The notes: generated by a model from the sequence alone, not told the origin. A stretch of DNA of 64,000 nt from Ceratotherium simum simum (GCF_000283155.1 NW_004454229.1:10371916-10435915); one strand, 5' to 3'. Positions 59,901-64,000 are shown, numbered from the stretch's first letter. Program-made: numbers and translations.

Positions 59901-62539
59901 TCATATAAATTGGTTGAAATAAAAATTTCATTCATCTTTTCTATAAGCAAATAAAATGCTTAAATATTATTTCTCCTTTCCTAAGTATTTTAGAAAACAA
60001 AACACTACCTAGAGAACATAAAGATTTCATATAAGAGGGTAAAATACAAAAGAAAATTCTTTTATAACCCACTAAATAGAAAAATATCCTATACTTAATA
60101 AGAAAGTTAAACTTCTACAAAAAAAAGACATTTCATTAATTTTGAGTGTTTTATTCACGTAAATGGAAAGGACATTACTGAAATTTAAGAACCACTGGGC
60201 ATTTCATTTTCTCTGTATTATGCTGATTAAGACTAGCCACCATATGAAGACACTTTTTCTGAAGCTATTCATGAGAGACCCCTTCAAGTGTACTGAGAAA
60301 ATTAAGAATGTTCTGCAAATACTACTTTAATTTCCATAAAATGTATAATTTCTTTCACATATAGATCAAATTTGTAAGCTCCTTCCTTGAGATGCATTAA
60401 AAATAGATGATTTTGTAGAATTTGAATTTGTAATAGTCTTTATGTCAATTAACATTTTTAAAAAGCATGTCACCAATGTAAAGAAATAAATAAAAAACCC
60501 TATTATGTTAACTTGATATTATCAAGCAGGTATTTATTTGTAGGTTAAAAAATAAGAAAAAAAGAATATATGTATGTACATATAATTTGTTAAAGCTCCT
60601 TAGTGATATGAACGGTAGAAAATGCACCAATTTAACACTAGGCCTATCTCAATCTCTCCAGGACACGTTCCTCAAACTTACCTCTGACTAGACTATATTC
60701 TAAGAAACATCTCAAACCTCTGTATAAACCCCATTAGAAAAGAGTGGTCTTGGGCTGGCCCCACGGCTTAGTGGTTAAGTGCGCACGCGCTCTGCTACTG
60801 GCGGCCCGGGTTCAGATCCCGAGCACCCACCAACACACCGCTTCTCTGTCCATGCTGAGGCCGCGTCCCACATACAGCAACTAAGAAGGATGTGCAACTA
60901 TGACATACAACTATCTACTGGGGCTTTGGGGAAAAAAAAAAAAGGAGGAGGATTGGCAATAGCTCAGAGCCAGTCTTCCTCAGCAAAAAGAGGAGGATTA
61001 GCATGGATGTTAGCTCAGGGCTGCTCTTCCTCACCAAAAAAAAAAAAAAAAAAAAGAAAAAAGAAAAGATTGGTCTTATCTTAAGAACAATGTTTTTTAG
61101 TGAAAAAACATCGTTATTCTTTTTGTTTTTTGTGAGGAAGATCAGCCCTGAGCTAACATCCGATGCCAATCCTCCTCTTTTTGCTGACGAAGATTGGCCC
61201 TGGGCTAACATCCATGCCCATCTTCCTCTACTTTATATGGGATGCCGCCACAGCATGGCTTGACAAGCGGTGCATCGGTACGCGCCCGGGATCTGAACCT
61301 GCGAACCCCAGGCCGCAAGCGGAGCACTTAACCGCTGTGCCACCAGGCCAGCCCCCGTGATTTCTCTTTTTAACAGTAACTTTCCATTGACAAACTCAGA
61401 AGCTCAACTCGAATAAAAAGATATCAAGATCTAACCATGCCGAAGCCGCAGAGTGAGGCTATGAGACTTCAACAAATATTGATCAAGCACATACTGTGTG
61501 TGCGTAACGCAGTGGAGATGGAAAGACGGTCTGTCCTCAAGGAGCTCACTAGTAGACAAAACATTTAACTACCTGAGTTATTATACTCTCCAAGGAGTTA
61601 AGGCTTCTGAATTCCAACTTTATTTTGCGTTCAAAAAATACAATAAATTGCCAAAACTAATGTTTGGAAAAAAAACTTATTCTACTTTACTTTCAAGGTA
61701 CAAAAATTCAGACTACAGATATATTTATTAAAAAAATATATACTAAGCACTACTTTGTGCACTGCACTTAAGATAAAATGATACACAAAACACACAGGGT
61801 CTCTGCCCCCATGGAGCTTAGTCTGACAAGGGAGACAGATCAGCAAATAAATAATTCTGTAAATAATTATGTCACCCTCATGGTAAGTGCTCTGAAGGAA
61901 AAGCACAGTATGCAACAAGAAAATGAAAGAGAACTATCCCCAATATAGCCAAGTACTGGACACAATTGCAAACAAGCTGATTCATCATTCAGTCTGTAGG
62001 AAGGATACCCCCTAGAGCCTAAGTAGCCACTCTGTCTAACCCAGACTGGATAATCAAGGCAGGCTTTCCCGAGAAAGTGACATTTAAGGTAACATGTGAT
62101 GAGCATGAGCTAGCTGGGTGAATGGGAGGAAAAGCAGTGTAGGCAGTAGGAATACTAGTTATGAAAGGTCTGAGGCCTTTTGGGAAAAAAAATGCTAATT
62201 TCCTATCAAAGACTAAAATAAAAAAGTAGTGCATGTTTCATATTTAAGAAACTTTCCTGCTTTGAGTATTATATTAAGCAATATAATTAAAAACAAATCT
62301 TACTACTTACTGCTTCATATTCCAGTTCTGATAAAAGTCTGAAATGTTCTTTTCCCAATAATAGTAACTTGCTCCTTCCTGTAACTGGACTCACTTCCAG
62401 ATGAGTAAAATAAAACACTATGAAGAGCAATATAAAACTACTCAAACCAAGAAATAACTTCCATTTGTTCTTCCTTACACTTTCTTTAAATAGTTCCTTT
62501 TTGTTAGGAGGAAGTGCCTGCCACCATTTCCTTATGCCC
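3659..62539 (-). CDS. OMA1: OMA1 zinc metallopeptidase, 3' seven coding exons (5' partial)
   Basis: OMA1 is an M48-family metalloendopeptidase of the inner mitochondrial membrane. It is activated by depolarisation or stress, cleaves OPA1 to stop fusion, and cleaves DELE1 to signal to the integrated stress response. Joining seven minus-strand segments (62539-62311, 59672-59499, 59399-59292, 56613-56485, 53048-52974, 24541-24392, 3871-3659) gives one open frame of 358 residues plus a split codon, ending in TGA. Along this fragment: a transmembrane segment at about 28-45, HEIAH at 160-164, a second hydrophobic stretch at about 176-194, LEAEAD at 224-229, and THPSHGNR in the sixth exon. Human OMA1 is about 524 residues, so roughly 165 N-terminal residues (targeting peptide) lie beyond 64000. 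Every intron has GT/AG ends, so the gene looks intact. The identification rests on remembered similarity to human OMA1 and is very secure. Confidence 0.97.
4935..5290 (-). repeat. L2 LINE fragment
   Basis: On the plus strand it reads as antisense L2: GAGTGCAAGGACCTGAGATG, TGTTCCAGAATAGTGAGGAA and AGTAAGGATTTTAGGTTTTA, matching the complement of the L2 3' region. Confidence 0.65.
6010..6212 (+). repeat. ERE1-type SINE
   Basis: A full-length equine tRNA-derived SINE: head GGGCCGGCCCCGTGG, B box GGGTTCGGATCC, body ACATACAGCAACTAGAAGG, and an A-rich tail with AAATAAATAAATAAA. An 18-bp target-site duplication (AAAGTAAACTGAACTGAT) lies at 5992-6009 and 6213-6230, so the copy is young. Confidence 0.95.
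7060..7180 (+). repeat. Possible MIR core fragment
   Basis: AATTTTACGGATGAGGAATT followed by GCCCCAGAGAGTTTAAGTGA resembles the MIR core, and is then interrupted by L1 sequence. Confidence 0.5.
7190..7810 (+). repeat. L1M LINE, 3' end
   Basis: It starts in the L1 ORF2/3'UTR region (GTTTACAGCAGCTTTACTCA, ACAATGGAATATTACTCAG) and runs to a 3' end with AAATGTACCACTCCGGTGTA and AAAAATAAAGTCTATTAAAA. It is old and diverged. Confidence 0.8.
8256..8454 (+). repeat. ERE1-type SINE
   Basis: Full-length ERE with GGGCCGCCCCGTGGCTTAGC head (one C-G change in the head), GGGTTCGGATCC B box and an A-rich tail. The target-site duplication AAAAGTGAGCAA lies at 8244-8255 and 8455-8466. Confidence 0.95.
8711..8916 (+). 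repeat. ERE1-type SINE, first copy at the assembly gap
   Basis: Full-length ERE with head AGGGCCGGCCCCGTGG and body variants CAACTGGAAGGATGTGCAGC. It is followed by AGAATCCCAAGG, which repeats the sequence before the element (8698-8710), and then by the 100-N gap. Confidence 0.93.
8929..9028. other. Assembly gap (100 N)
   Basis: Exactly 100 unknown bases, the usual placeholder for a gap of unknown size. It is flanked on both sides by ERE sequence. Confidence 0.99.
9029..9142 (+). repeat. ERE1-type SINE, second partial copy after the gap
   Basis: It begins inside an ERE at ATGCTGGGGCCGCGTCCC. It shares the CAACTGGAAGGATGTGCAGC variants with the copy at 8711-8916 and ends in the same AAGAATCCCAAGG flank. 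Differences are one G/A change and the tail structure. Confidence 0.93.
9200..9560 (+). repeat. MIR-class SINE, diverged and interrupted
   Basis: CTACGTGCCTTGCACTGTGC and ATTTTATAGATGTTATCTAA occur at the start, with GATTTTACAAACGACCAATA near the end. A purine-rich stretch (9360-9395) sits inside. Confidence 0.55.
9715..10310 (-). repeat. L2 LINE fragment
   Basis: Read on plus, it is antisense L2: ACAATAAACAGGTAAACAAG, GGAGGTGACGGTGTAAGGAG, TTCCAGGCAGAGAGATGAGC and AAGCCACTGAAAGGTTTTAA. Confidence 0.75.
10311..13150. other. Intronic AT-rich sequence, no gene seen
   Basis: ORFs such as 11331-11675 and 12199-12423 have no recognisable family and sit in low-complexity, T-rich DNA. Small simple repeats occur: a CA run at 10919-10935, T/G-rich stretches at 11877-11910, and TTG units at 12678-12698. 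Confidence 0.55.
10919..10935. repeat. (CA)n simple repeat
   Basis: A short run of about eight CA units, followed by CATTCATGCATGCACACAC. Confidence 0.9.
13150..13985 (+). repeat. Old LINE-like 3' end, probably L1M, split by an ERE
   Basis: Landmarks are GGGACACAGCAACCAAATGT, CATGTCTGGGATTTGCATTA and a final TTTATAATAAAAAGTAAAAC, a pattern I associate with old L1M 3' ends. The family name is uncertain. A G8-9 run occurs near 13342. Confidence 0.45.
13625..13823 (+). repeat. ERE2-type SINE, 5' truncated
   Basis: The tRNA head is missing. The body reads CCACTCATCAGCCATCCTGT, GAGGAAGATGGGCACAGATG and GTTAGCTCAGGGCTAATCCT, and ends in CATA and AAAT units. It is inserted into the old repeat at about ATTAAAAT. 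Confidence 0.85.
13986..15230. other. Intronic sequence, nothing supported
   Basis: AT-rich, with short ORFs only (for example 14497-14706). No repeat or exon is recognised. Confidence 0.5.
15655..17716 (+). pseudogene. Tigger1 transposase pseudogene
   Basis: This is the remains of a pogo/Tigger transposase with a CENP-B-like DNA-binding N terminus and a DDE catalytic core. Visible pieces: [20 protein letters not shown] (helix-turn-helix) at about 15675, [13 protein letters not shown] at about 16035, [13 protein letters not shown] (second catalytic aspartate) at about 16825, and a 195-codon C-terminal open stretch at 17046-17633. Breaks include a stop at 15843, frameshifts around 15850-16200, the ERE at 16375-16680, and TAG in place of a conserved glutamine at 16930-16932 just before the SMDQEV motif. 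It is not functional. Confidence 0.93.
16375..16680 (+). repeat. ERE SINE (long form) nested in Tigger1
   Basis: The head is GGGGCCGGCCCCATGG and the body ACATACAGCAACTAGAAGG, followed by two GATGTTAGCTCAGGGC-type units and an A-rich tail. The 18-bp duplication AAGAATTATGCTAAATCT lies at 16357-16374 and 16681-16698. Confidence 0.95.
17736..17988 (-). repeat. ERE2-type SINE nested in Tigger1
   Basis: In reverse orientation: a T-rich start, then GAGCTAACATCTGTGCCCAT, and the head complement CCACCAGGCCGGCCCC. The target duplication GCAATAAAG lies at 17727-17735 and 17989-17997. Confidence 0.93.
18199..19664. other. Intronic AT-rich sequence, nothing supported
   Basis: Low GC throughout, with only short shadow ORFs and no named repeat. 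Confidence 0.5.
19665..20660 (+). repeat. L2 LINE 3' region, split by an LTR
   Basis: L2 landmarks: GTCAGATCCTGTTACTCCTC, CAGCCACACTGGCTTCCTTG and TATTCCCTCTGCCTAGAAGG. After the LTR insertion it continues with TTCATGAGGGCAGGGTTTTT and ends ATCAATAAATATTTCTTGAA. Confidence 0.85.
20038..20426 (+). repeat. Solo LTR, MaLR type (MLT1/MST)
   Basis: About 389 bp starting TG and ending CA. It contains CCCCCAATGTGATAGTATTT, AATTAGGTTTAGATGAGGTC and GAAGAAATAAATTTCTGTTG, typical of ERVL-MaLR LTRs. No internal region is attached. It interrupts the L2 copy. Confidence 0.85.
20782..20974 (+). repeat. ERE-like SINE, older variant
   Basis: The head GGGCCAGCCCTGGTGGCCTA and the unit GGATGTTAGCTCAGGGTAAA are diverged from the young copies. 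AAAAAATC flanks both sides as a probable duplication. Confidence 0.85.
20983..21786. other. Intronic sequence, nothing supported
   Basis: The ORF at 20942-21166 begins inside the ERE and has no family match. The rest is AT-rich. Confidence 0.5.
21798..22052 (-). repeat. ERE2-type SINE
   Basis: Reverse copy with two GAGCTAACATCTGT units, a T-rich internal run, and the head complement ATGCCATGGGGCCAGCCCC. TCATTATTATT flanks both sides. Confidence 0.9.
22065..22585. other. Intronic sequence, nothing supported
   Basis: AT-rich, with no repeat or exon recognised. Confidence 0.5.
22590..23330 (+). repeat. L2 LINE, 3' region
   Basis: It shows CCTCCTAAATAGTCTCCCTG, CATGAGTCAGATCAAGCCAC, GTCTGGTCCCCCTACACCTC and TTCAGTGAGGCCTTCCTTGA, and ends ATCAATAAATATTGATC with a short TGAA run. 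This is the second L2 copy in this intron with the same orientation. Confidence 0.85.
23331..24390. other. Intronic sequence, nothing supported
   Basis: Short ORFs (23322-23537, 23746-23555) without family support. It leads up to the OMA1 exon ending at 24392. Confidence 0.5.
24392..24541 (-). CDS. OMA1: OMA1 exon with THPSHGNR segment
   Basis: This exon is 150 nt (50 codons, phase 0 at both ends), from [17 protein letters not shown] to EHLDRLIPQ, after a TTTTAG acceptor and before [17 protein letters not shown] matches the conserved STHP segment near the end of M48 catalytic domains, which helps shape the active-site cleft. The exon stands alone between introns of about 28.4 kb and 20.5 kb that are packed with repeats. 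Confidence 0.96.
25680..25711 (-). repeat. ERE SINE, head-only fragment
   Basis: AACTTAACCACTATTTCACC followed by AGGCCGGCCCC is the complement of the first ~31 bases of an ERE. The body and tail are missing, and L1 sequence follows directly. Confidence 0.85.
25712..31957 (-). mobile_element. Long L1 LINE copy, minus strand, near full-length
   Basis: Read on the minus strand, it begins with GAAAAGATGGTGGAGTAGGA at about 31955-31935 (L1 5' end). It continues through a 5'UTR and ORF1 remains (about 31150-30240) and ORF2 remains (about 29850-26000), and ends with the L1M-type 3'UTR whose complement contains AAGTGTACAGTTCAGTAGTA. The RT domain shows [11 protein letters not shown] and GIRQSCP (28014-27658), but frames are broken throughout. 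No poly(A) end is present, so the 3' tip is missing. Confidence 0.93.
26000..29850 (-). pseudogene. L1 ORF2 pseudogene (endonuclease/reverse transcriptase)
   Basis: Two RT pieces are readable: [20 protein letters not shown] (28360-28163) and [14 protein letters not shown] to GIRQSCPLL (28014-27658). At the catalytic motif the sequence reads LFVDNMI (about 27630) where LFADDMI is expected, so both key positions are altered. Many stops and frameshifts occur. Confidence 0.88.
31958..32870. other. Spacer between the two L1 copies
   Basis: Nothing gene-like. It contains a low-complexity TATG/TATA tract at about 32030-32240, then AT-rich sequence. Confidence 0.6.
32030..32240. repeat. TA/TG-rich low-complexity tract
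   Basis: Degenerate TATATG, TGTGTA and ATACAT units, with no single perfect repeat unit. Confidence 0.8.
33826..34560 (+). pseudogene. L1 ORF1 pseudogene
   Basis: The first 63 codons are open and strongly coiled-coil-like ([20 protein letters not shown], then [12 protein letters not shown]), as in the ORF1p trimerisation domain. A TAA follows at about 34015. The later part continues in broken frames. Confidence 0.85.
36931..36957. repeat. (GAAA)n simple repeat
   Basis: An A run followed by four GAAA units inside the L1 ORF2 remains. Confidence 0.85.
37396..37636 (+). repeat. ERE2-type SINE inserted in L1
   Basis: Head GGGCCGGCCCTGTGG, then TGCACCGCTTGTCAGGCCAT, then two GATGT(T/C)AG-type units and an A tail. 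The target duplication AAATCTCAATGGCAT lies at 37381-37395 and 37637-37651. Confidence 0.95.
38838..39036 (-). repeat. ERE SINE inserted in L1, interrupted by gap
   Basis: The left part reads GTGAGGAAGATTGGCCCTGT and the right part reads to GCCACCGGGCTGGCCCC, the reversed head. The middle is the N gap. The L1 words ATTATTCAGTCTT and TATTTAGTCTT flank it as a diverged duplication. Confidence 0.9.
38875..38974. other. Assembly gap (100 N)
   Basis: Exactly 100 unknown bases inside a reverse ERE copy. The missing part is the GC-rich middle and head region. Confidence 0.99.
39441..39740. other. Intronic sequence, nothing supported
   Basis: Short overlapping ORFs on both strands (39484-39687, 39716-39450) with no family match. 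Confidence 0.5.
39741..39970 (+). repeat. MIR-class SINE (CORE)
   Basis: ACTATGTGCCAGGTATTGTT, then ATAACAACCTCATGAGGTAA, GAGGAAACCAAGACCCAGAG and GGCCACACAGCTAATAACC follow the MIR order closely. Confidence 0.85.
40935..41105 (+). repeat. MIR SINE
   Basis: GCAAGTTACTTAACTTCTCT, CTGTAAAATGAGGATAATAA and AACAGTACCCAGCACATAAA. An ATC-rich degenerate tract follows at 41100-41165. Confidence 0.85.
41855..42030 (+). repeat. MIR SINE
   Basis: TCTGAGACCTGGATTCTAGC, then GGACAAATCACTTCACCTGT, then TCCTTATCTGTAAAAGGGGA. Confidence 0.8.
43225..43400 (+). repeat. MIR-class SINE
   Basis: AAGGTAGGTACTATCATTAT, then GAAGAGGTTGAGTGACTTGC, the MIR core. It is diverged at the 3' side. Confidence 0.7.
43490..43870 (+). 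repeat. L2 LINE fragment, diverged
   Basis: It ends with GTAGGCACACATTAAATATA and TGTTGAATTAGTAAATGAA, and has L2-like wording upstream. It is weak in the middle. Confidence 0.5.
44480..44650 (+). repeat. MIR core fragment
   Basis: TCTACAGATGAGGAAAACTG, then CTTGCCCAGGGTCACACAGC, a well-kept MIR core. Confidence 0.85.
45010..45800 (+). repeat. L1M LINE fragments
   Basis: ACTGGATTTCATCAAAATTA, a GCAAAA-type run, and GTGGCAAAAGACTTGAACAG match the L1 ORF2 C-terminal region. The upstream part (45020-45200) looks like an L1 5' region (AATCATAAAACTGGACAAAA), so the copy is internally deleted. The antisense ORF at 45594-45019 is a shadow. Confidence 0.75.
46080..46315 (+). repeat. MIR SINE
   Basis: CCTGGGGTTTGAATCACGGC, TTATCTATAAAATGGAGATA, and GCACAGTACCGGCACATAAT, a nearly complete MIR. 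Confidence 0.85.
46890..47370 (+). repeat. L1M LINE 3' fragment
   Basis: GCCAATAAAAATGAAACAAT, AAGAATGCCTATTTCAGAAT and GGAAATAACCCAAATGTTCA match the end of L1 ORF2 and the 3' side. Confidence 0.75.
47371..52145 (+). repeat. Old L1 (L1M/HAL1-like) fragments, rearranged
   Basis: A 5' region at 47370-48100 and ORF1-like sequence at 48180-48760 (GGAAATTATGACAAAATGGA) are followed by ORF2 pieces at 49930-50930, 50985-51210, 51220-51660 and 51660-52145. The third piece falls back to an earlier part of ORF2 (the GGAACACTGTACCCACAATG region) after a later part (GCAAAATATCTGAAAAGACG), so at least two insertions or a rearrangement are joined here. All frames are broken. Confidence 0.75.
49490..49505. 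repeat. Poly(T) run
   Basis: A T run inside the old L1 block. It creates the lysine runs in the antisense ORFs around 49547-49282, which are not genes. Confidence 0.85.
52974..53048 (-). CDS. OMA1: OMA1 exon with third zinc ligand (LEAEAD)
   Basis: This is a small exon of 75 nt (25 codons, phase 0 at both ends): [10 protein letters not shown] then [15 protein letters not shown]. The first glutamate of EAEAD is the expected third zinc ligand of M48 peptidases, and the aspartate is the conserved partner residue. The acceptor is TTCTTAG. The donor GTAAAA is the weakest in the set and opens the 28.4 kb intron. Confidence 0.95.
53979..54286 (+). repeat. ERE SINE (long form)
   Basis: Head GGGGCCGGCCCATGAC, body ACATACAGCAACTAGAAGG, then two GATGTTAGCTCAGGGC-type units and an A-rich tail. 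The target duplication AAAAACATTGGCTTT lies at 53964-53978 and 54287-54301. Confidence 0.95.
54305..54450 (+). repeat. MIR SINE fragment
   Basis: GATTCAAGTCCAAATGCTCA, TTGCTTAACCCCTCTAAGCC and CGTAAAATGGAGTAACAGTA. Confidence 0.7.
54468..55000 (+). repeat. MIR-class SINE split by MER5A
   Basis: The left part is TACTAAGTACTGCGCTAAAT. It resumes after about 54745 with CCCAATTTACAGATGAAGAA and ends with ATAGTAAGCACTCAATAAAT. Confidence 0.7.
54531..54741 (+). repeat. MER5A hAT-Charlie element
   Basis: GAGGGACATTTGGAAATGTA, GGAGACATTTTATATTGTGG, then AAAAATTATCCAGTCCAAAA and ATGTCAGTAGTGC match MER5A. An 11-base G run and further G tracts replace the usual AACTGGGGG segment. Confidence 0.8.
56485..56613 (-). 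CDS. OMA1: OMA1 exon, second hydrophobic segment
   Basis: This exon is 129 nt (43 codons, phase 0 at both ends), from [15 protein letters not shown] to WIQSKLQE, with a TCTCAG acceptor and a GTAAGT donor. The run [19 protein letters not shown] is strongly hydrophobic and may dip into or lie along the inner membrane after the active-site helix. It fits the same region of human OMA1 with few changes. Confidence 0.96.
56810..57030 (+). repeat. MIR-class SINE
   Basis: TCATATTTACTGAGCCACTT, ATCATCTTATGAAATAAGTA and AATTCACACAGCTACTAGTA. Confidence 0.7.
57806..58045 (-). repeat. ERE2-type SINE
   Basis: Reverse copy: a T run, GAGCTAACATCCAATGCCAA, GGGCTAACATCTGTGCCCAT, then the head complement CACCACCGGGCCGGCCCC. 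The target duplication TGAACACCTTTT lies at 57794-57805 and 58046-58057. It is in the sense orientation of OMA1. Confidence 0.95.
58605..58835 (+). repeat. MIR SINE, diverged
   Basis: GAGAAGACCTGGGGTAAAGT, CACCAGTTTCCTTATATACA, then CACACCTCATAAGGATGGTA. Confidence 0.65.
59292..59399 (-). CDS. OMA1: OMA1 active-site exon (HEXXH)
   Basis: This exon is 108 nt (36 codons, phase 0 at both ends), starting [20 protein letters not shown] and ending [17 protein letters not shown] is the zincin motif: the two histidines bind zinc and the glutamate activates water (E328 in human OMA1, as I recall). It is flanked by a CAG acceptor and a GTAAGT donor. All catalytic residues of the motif are present, so the enzyme should be active. 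Confidence 0.97.
59400..59498 (-). other. OMA1: OMA1 99-nt intron
   Basis: Donor GTAAGT at 59498 and acceptor GGTGCAG ending at 59400. The length is a multiple of three, but an in-frame TAA occurs after seven codons (VSKHSQT), so a retained intron would end the protein just before the active site. Confidence 0.93.
59499..59672 (-). CDS. OMA1: OMA1 exon, start of peptidase domain
   Basis: This exon is 174 nt (58 codons, phase 0 at both ends), from TGG ATG GAA GAA after a CAG acceptor to CTT CCA before GTAAGT. It encodes [18 protein letters not shown] onward and ends INAFVLP, the strand region that leads into the M48 catalytic helix. The intron that follows is only 99 nt. An ORF reading through that intron stops after seven intron codons. 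Confidence 0.96.
60752..61061 (+). repeat. ERE SINE (long form), left arm of an inverted pair
   Basis: Head GGGCTGGCCCCACGG, body ACATACAGCAACTAAGAAGG, two GTTAGCTCAGGGC-type units and a long A tail. The target duplication AGAAAAGAGTGGTCTT / AGAAAAGATTGGTCTT lies at 60736-60751 and 61062-61077, with one mismatch. Confidence 0.95.
61123..61356 (-). repeat. ERE2-type SINE, right arm of an inverted pair
   Basis: Reverse copy from GAGGAAGATCAGCCCTGAGC to the head complement CCACCAGGCCAGCCCC. CGTTATTCTTTTT and CGTGATTTCTCTTTTT flank it as a diverged duplication. Confidence 0.92.
61740..62175 (-). repeat. L2 LINE fragment
   Basis: Antisense L2 on plus: CCCCATGGAGCTTAGTCTGA, AGACAGATCAGCAAATAAAT, TGGTAAGTGCTCTGAAGGAA, GAGAAAGTGACATTTAAGGT, then GTCTGAGGCCTTTTGGG. 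Confidence 0.75.
62311..62539 (-). CDS. OMA1: OMA1 exon with transmembrane segment
   Basis: This is the first OMA1 coding exon visible. It is 229 nt, starting after a TTCTAG acceptor with one base that completes a split codon, then 76 codons starting [14 protein letters not shown]. Residues 28-45 ([17 protein letters not shown]) form a membrane span, preceded by a lysine- and arginine-rich stretch as expected on the matrix side. The exon ends ELEYEA followed by GTAAGT. The upstream exon should end two bases into a codon; I do not see it before 64000. Confidence 0.96.
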
Positions 62540-64000
62540 CTAGAACAAAAAAGAAAAATTCAAAGTTCAGATAATAGTATCAGCACATCTCATTTACCTC
62601 ACTAGAATTTTATGTCATCAAATACTTGAATTTTTGTGATATATTTCTCTATATAGATGGTTTTCTCGATTTATAAAATTCTTAGCTAAATGATGAAAAA
62701 GTAATCAATTATAAAGAGCTATAGTTAAAAATTCTAATGCTCATTTGAATTTTCTTCAGTCATTTTAAAGGCAAACAAAAATGAGGAGCTATTTTACCAA
62801 AATCACCACTAGTTAACGTTTATTGACTGCTTACCACATGCATAGTACTCTTTTAATTGTTATACACATGTCATCTCATGTAGTCTACATAATAGCATCG
62901 TCACAGAAGAGAAAACAGAGACACACAGGAGTGAAGCAATGTGTCCAAGGCCATGGAGGTACTAAGAGGAAAACCAGGAAATGTGATTCCAGAGTCTGAG
63001 CACTGAACCACTTAAGAGGGGATAAACTGCCCAGATAACCATCTGAGGGGGTTACAGTACAATAAGTCTATACCTTTAATCACCACTCTCCCCACTGCTC
63101 ATCAGACTCCCAGCACAATCTGCCAGTGCTTCAGCAAGGTACAAGGGAAACCACCTCAACCTTGATTTTAGAAACAAATATTGCTCAGGAGCAGAAACTC
63201 CACTAGCCCCTCTAGAACATGACAAACAAGAGGTAAGCAGAAGTGTATAAGCACTGTAAATAAGGAAATGAGAGATTTTATAGACAACATCTGAGGAGTT
63301 CCAATTTCTGCCAAGCAACAGTACCCTCTGCTGCTTATCAGCCGCCAGAGACATTCTGACAACAAGCAAATGTTTCCAATACGGAGACAAAGAGTTTTCC
63401 TTGTGAGTTCATCTGTGAAATCACAAGAAAAATTTAAAATATATACGTAATTCTCTTGACAAAACTTATTTTATAAAATAACTTCTTTAAGTTATCTTTA
63501 AGTGACACACCTAAAATGCCTTTAAAGTGTTTCAACCTAAAAAGATTAAACCAACCTTTGAAGTATACTTATTCCCTATTTAAAACTTTATATGACTTAT
63601 TATTATTTGTTTAAAATGTATGAAAACATATTCTAAAAGGAAATTTGAGATAACTTACAATAGTAACAACAACAACAAAAAAGTTAAAAATAAATAATTA
63701 AAAAGGATGAAAAAGAGCTATTGGCCCAAGAACCAACCAAGGAGATTCTCTCCTCCACCAAACTTTTTTCAACTAGTCCTTGACTCTTGGATTTCCATGT
63801 TCATCTCTGCATTGTCCAATTTTAGCAAGAATGCTGCTAAGTCAGATTAGCCAGAATCCCCCATCTTCCACATCTGATCACCCTTGATATCTAACCAGGT
63901 TCCTCAGACTTCACCAGCACCCAGGTGATGTCTGATCACCCTCACCTGCCTTCAGCAATTAGCCTGTTAGGTCTGTTAACGCAGACATCCCCCCCGCCCG
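62540..64000 (-). other. OMA1: Start of the upstream OMA1 intron
   Basis: It extends from the acceptor at 62541-62540 to the window end. It holds a MIR at 62800-63020. The ORF at 63390-63076 does not match OMA1. The GC-richer stretch 63720-64000 resembles an LTR or other old repeat but is not named. The N-terminal coding exon is not here. Confidence 0.75.
62800..63020 (+). repeat. MIR-class SINE
   Basis: TTTATTGACTGCTTACCACA, GTCATCTCATGTAGTCTACA, and CAATGTGTCCAAGGCCATGG. Confidence 0.75.

Larger units (their letters stand above)
59673..62310 (-). other. OMA1: OMA1 intron (2.6 kb)
   Basis: It holds an inverted pair of EREs and an L2 fragment. 59680-60735 and 61380-61740 are AT-rich with no supported feature. 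Confidence 0.9.

Noticed and set aside
63076..63390. 104-codon minus-strand ORF considered as the missing OMA1 N-terminal exon
   Set aside because: It does not resemble the OMA1 N terminus and does not end with a donor two bases into a codon as the next exon requires.
1..64000. CRISPR arrays, operons, bacterial or phage systems
   Set aside because: The window is vertebrate nuclear DNA with spliced exons and mammalian SINEs and LINEs. No regularly spaced short repeats were seen.

Overview
This is a mammalian nuclear genomic window. Its repeats point to an odd-toed ungulate, most likely Equus: at least fifteen tRNA-derived SINEs carry the equine ERE signature (a GGCCGGCCCC-type head with tRNA A and B boxes, then a body around ACATACAGCAACTAGAAGG or GATGTTAGCTCAGGGC). 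The old mammalian repeats MIR, L2, L1M, Tigger1, MER2, MER5A and an MLT/MST-type LTR are also present. Base composition is AT-rich, and two runs of exactly 100 Ns are assembly gaps.

The only host protein-coding gene I can support is OMA1, the inner-mitochondrial-membrane zinc metalloendopeptidase of family M48. It lies on the minus strand and fills nearly the whole window. Seven coding exons were read directly with their splice sites: 62539-62311, 59672-59499, 59399-59292, 56613-56485, 53048-52974, 24541-24392 and 3871-3659 (stop codon at 3661-3659). They encode the last 358 residues plus part of one codon, including a transmembrane segment, the HEXXH zinc site, the LEAEAD third-ligand motif and a conserved THPSHGNR segment. 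The N-terminal coding exon(s) and the promoter lie beyond position 64000. All six introns inside this set are phase 0. They range from 99 nt to about 28.4 kb.

Layout: 1-3430 is sequence downstream of OMA1, with MIR, MER2 and one unexplained GC-richer block. 3432-3871 holds the OMA1 terminal exon and candidate poly(A) signals. 3872-24391 is the last intron (L2, L1M, EREs, a nearly complete Tigger1 split by two EREs, and an LTR nested in an L2). 24542-52973 is the largest intron, with two long L1 copies head-to-head (about 25.7-32.0 kb minus, 32.9-39.4 kb plus), MIRs and older L1 fragments. 53049-62310 has the closely spaced catalytic-domain exons with EREs between them. 62540-64000 is the start of the intron leading to the missing 5' exon(s).

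I found no undescribed gene system. The most notable points are the symmetric phase-0 exon structure around the OMA1 active site, a short intron whose retention would stop the protein just before its active site, two inverted-repeat pairs inside transcribed introns, and two assembly gaps that both fall in ERE SINEs, one flanked by a duplicated ERE copy.
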